Positions 37,195 through 39,231 of a stretch of 39,231 nt of DNA are shown piece after piece (positions within the stretch are counted from its first letter, which is position 1; every line of letters begins with the position of its first letter). The notes below the pieces were generated by a model. It worked only from the letters and a program-made list of their open reading frames with translations, was not told the origin of the DNA and did no database searches. This stretch comes from Sergeia podlipaevii (taxonomy: Eukaryota > Euglenozoa > Kinetoplastea > Trypanosomatida > Trypanosomatidae): the NCBI GenBank assembly GCA_030849805.1, contig JASANZ010002049.1, positions 1-39,231 of the forward strand, given 5' to 3'. The position numbers were made by a program, and so were the translations under genes.

Positions 37195-39231
37195 CTACTT
37201 GGATTTCTTAAATGTGCTGCGGCGCTTGGTATTGGAGTATGATCCCTTGGGTTTGTGGGTGGATGCTCGTGCTGCGTTGGCTTCCGCCCACGCACTCGGG
37301 GAGGCTGCAGGGAAGTTGCGACGGAGATAATCATTGAGGCTATTCTGCAATGCAATGAAGGTGCGATAGTTCTTTGCGGATGTGAGCAAGTCGGGCACCT
37401 GATCCATTGCACGACGCTTGTCCTTCTCCGCGGTGCTAGAGTCAGTGCCGCTGTCACCGCCAGTCTTGAGTGCCTGAGAGCGATCGATAATCATGCCGCG
37501 CTGCATCCTAGTCGCTTCCGTGACGTAATTGAGGAACAAGGAGACGAAGGAAGAGAGCACGTAGTCGGCCTCCGTGAGGTTACTGTACTTCTTGAGGAAC
37601 TCGTGGTCGCTGGGGCTCGGCTTAGCAATCCGGTCTAGCTTTTTCTCAAAGGAGGACGTGAAGCCAATGTCAACGATGGACGGAAATGTGGTCTTTGACG
37701 TCTCCACAAGCATGCGGCCTACAGGGGTGGTCTCGCATCTACCGTTGTTCACGGTGATGTAGTTACGCGCAAGAAGCGTCTTGACAATCATCGGATATGT
37801 GCTCGGGCGGCCCACGCCGTTATTCTTGAGTTCCTCAATGAGGCCACCCTCAGAGTAGGGCAGAGGAGGAGACTGGCGGTGCTTCTGCACCTGCGCTCTG
37901 GTGAGCCCCATAGCGCTCCTCTGGTTTCCAAGGGTATCCTTGAGGGCTTTCAGAGCCTGGAACTCCTCATTGGAGACGCTGGCCACCACCACCTCTCCTT
38001 CCTCGAGCCTCTCCGCATCCATGTCAGACTCCGCGGCATCCGTGTTGCCCTTGCTGCGGAAGGCAGTGGACCACCCTGGCTCTGAAGTGTGCTTACCCTC
38101 CAACTGGAACTGCAGTTCCTCTCCGCCCCTGCCACTCTTGAATCCCACCGTCACAGACACACGCTCCGTCTTCATGGGGATCATGAAAGCCGCCAGGGTG
38201 TTGCGTCGCACGAGGTCGTACAGTTGCTTTGTATTGGATGAAATCTGCCCGAGACGGTCAGCGGTCAAGCTGATGTTTGTCGGGCGGATTGCCTCATGCG
38301 CGTCCTCCACATTCGTGTTAGTGCCGCTGTTACCTGCCTGCTCTCCGCGCTGAGCTGACTTCTTCGTGGGCTTCTTCTTGCTCGCCTTGTCCCTGTCCTC
38401 AAGTCGGTACAGTAGCGCCTTACCGTGCTCTTGTTTAATAGCGTCATAGATGCTAGACAGCGCGGAGTCGTCCACGCGCGTGCTATCCGTGCGGGGATAT
38501 GTGATGTAACCCATCTGGAACAAGTCCTGCAGGCACGCGCTCACGGACTCACTCGACATGCGCAACTGCCGATTCGCCTTCGTAATGAGAGTTGCCATCG
38601 TGAATGGCTTCGGTGGTTCCGTCATATTGGTCTGCGTCTTGGGCTCCCTAATGACGTGAAAATCAGCGGCGTCTTGCACGGCCCACGTGTCAATCAGCTT
38701 CTTCACCGCTGCCTCGCTCTTCCAGTCCACCTCACTGGCGCTCTTGCTGCCATCTCTTGGGGTGATGCTGACTACCTGGGTAAAGCTCGCCCCGCCCTTG
38801 CCAGGAAAGCGGCACAGCGACTGCACCTGAAAGCTGGCCTGATGGGCCTCCAGGAACTTGGCGATGCGCTCCTCGCGCGAGTTGATGAGAATGAGAGCAG
38901 GGGTTTGCACCCGGCCAATAGACCGCATCTTCGGGTTGGCGTAGCGCACCACGGAGCTGCCGAGGAAGCCAAAGATACGATCCATCGCATGACGAGCCTC
39001 GGCAGCGTTGGCGAGGTCGTGATCAAAGTCCGTCCGCCTCTCGGCCATAGCAGTGCGGATACCATCCTCTGTGATACTGTGCATGTATGCGCGAGTGAAG
39101 GGCACAGCCAGCTTGGGAAACATACGTCGCACAAGGTTCAGCGCGTGGACAGCGATGAGTTCGCCCTCACGATCAGGATCTGTAGCAATGATGATCTCGG
39201 TAATGTTATCCGCCTTTTCCTCGAGGTAGTG
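37195..39231 (-). CDS. TOPIAmt: Type IA DNA topoisomerase (bacterial TopA-like, probably mitochondrial), 5'-truncated
   Basis: At least 678 residues are visible; the N-terminus lies beyond the right edge. Reading in from the edge, the TOPRIM motif ATDPDREGELIAVHAL is complete (DPDREGE at 39160-39180). The catalytic tyrosine is in GYITYPRTDSTRVDDSAL (TAT at 38497-38499), which would form the 5'-phosphotyrosyl link. Further TopA signatures are PPLPYSEGGLIEELKNNGVG, RPSTYPMIVKTLL and FTSSFEKKLDRIA. The C-terminus lacks Cys-based zinc ribbons and ends in a basic tail (TKRRSTFKKSK). The DPDREGE form and the downstream box favour the bacterial TopA class over eukaryotic Top3. In Trypanosoma brucei a mitochondrial topoisomerase IA resolves late theta intermediates of kinetoplast DNA; this is the likely orthologue, by inference. 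An insertion after the tyrosine (KASKKKPTKKSAQRGEQAGN) is basic and probably disordered. Confidence 0.93.
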   Translation of the reverse strand, partial: HYLEEKADNITEIIIATDPDREGELIAVHALNLVRRMFPKLAVPFTRAYMHSITEDGIRTAMAERRTDFDHDLANAAEARHAMDRIFGFLGSSVVRYANPKMRSIGRVQTPALILINSREERIAKFLEAHQASFQVQSLCRFPGKGGASFTQVVSITPRDGSKSASEVDWKSEAAVKKLIDTWAVQDAADFHVIREPKTQTNMTEPPKPFTMATLITKANRQLRMSSESVSACLQDLFQMGYITYPRTDSTRVDDSALSSIYDAIKQEHGKALLYRLEDRDKASKKKPTKKSAQRGEQAGNSGTNTNVEDAHEAIRPTNISLTADRLGQISSNTKQLYDLVRRNTLAAFMIPMKTERVSVTVGFKSGRGGEELQFQLEGKHTSEPGWSTAFRSKGNTDAAESDMDAERLEEGEVVVASVSNEEFQALKALKDTLGNQRSAMGLTRAQVQKHRQSPPLPYSEGGLIEELKNNGVGRPSTYPMIVKTLLARNYITVNNGRCETTPVGRMLVETSKTTFPSIVDIGFTSSFEKKLDRIAKPSPSDHEFLKKYSNLTEADYVLSSFVSLFLNYVTEATRMQRGMIIDRSQALKTGGDSGTDSSTAEKDKRRAMDQVPDLLTSAKNYRTFIALQNSLNDYLRRNFPAASPSAWAEANAARASTHKPKGSYSNTKRRSTFKKSK

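Noticed and set aside
1..39231. tRNA, rRNA, CRISPR array or transposon
   Set aside because: I scanned the spacers for A/B-box tRNA signatures, long direct repeats with spacers, and reverse transcriptase or transposase motifs. None was found.

Overview
The window reads as nuclear DNA of a trypanosomatid (Kinetoplastea). Every gene lies on the minus strand, so transcription runs right to left, as in a polycistronic directional cluster. The genes are long and uninterrupted. Most start codons are preceded, on the coding strand, by a pyrimidine tract and an AG resembling a spliced-leader (trans-splicing) acceptor. The right edge carries a bacterial-type topoisomerase IA of the kind trypanosomatids use in the mitochondrion. 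Coding DNA is GC-balanced. Spacers are AT-rich and full of A-runs and (GA)n, (CA)n, (TA)n and (CT)n microsatellites. I cannot name the genus from sequence alone.

Layout from left to right, the reverse of transcription order: a start-only fragment of an unidentified gene (1-44); a helical-repeat protein of unknown function (421-2127); major vault protein (2723-5482); a leucine-rich-repeat protein (6269-8503); a large LRR-TPR-CHAT protein whose CHAT dyad looks lost (9365-13810); a Nop9-like Pumilio protein of ribosome biogenesis (14371-16677); a 2.5 kb gene-free spacer; a Nodulin-like MFS transporter (19201-21345); a second RNI-type LRR protein (21789-24230); a small pseudokinase (24591-25637); a putative mitochondrial protein with a CxxC motif (26169-28181); a 1.6 kb spacer; a 1916-residue membrane protein joining a degenerate class III cyclase domain to an apparently active kinase (29775-35525); a 1.7 kb spacer with one N; and the 5'-truncated topoisomerase IA (37195-39231).

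The genes do not form one pathway, as is usual for trypanosomatid clusters. The recurring theme is catalytic folds that have lost their catalytic residues: a CHAT protease domain, a kinase and a nucleotidyl cyclase. All three keep recognisable scaffolds and are probably used as binding or regulatory modules. Three of the twelve genes carry RNI-type LRRs, and two of these are adjacent with similar repeat caps. Start codons were set by requiring ATG; several longer frames began only at GTG or TTG and were trimmed.
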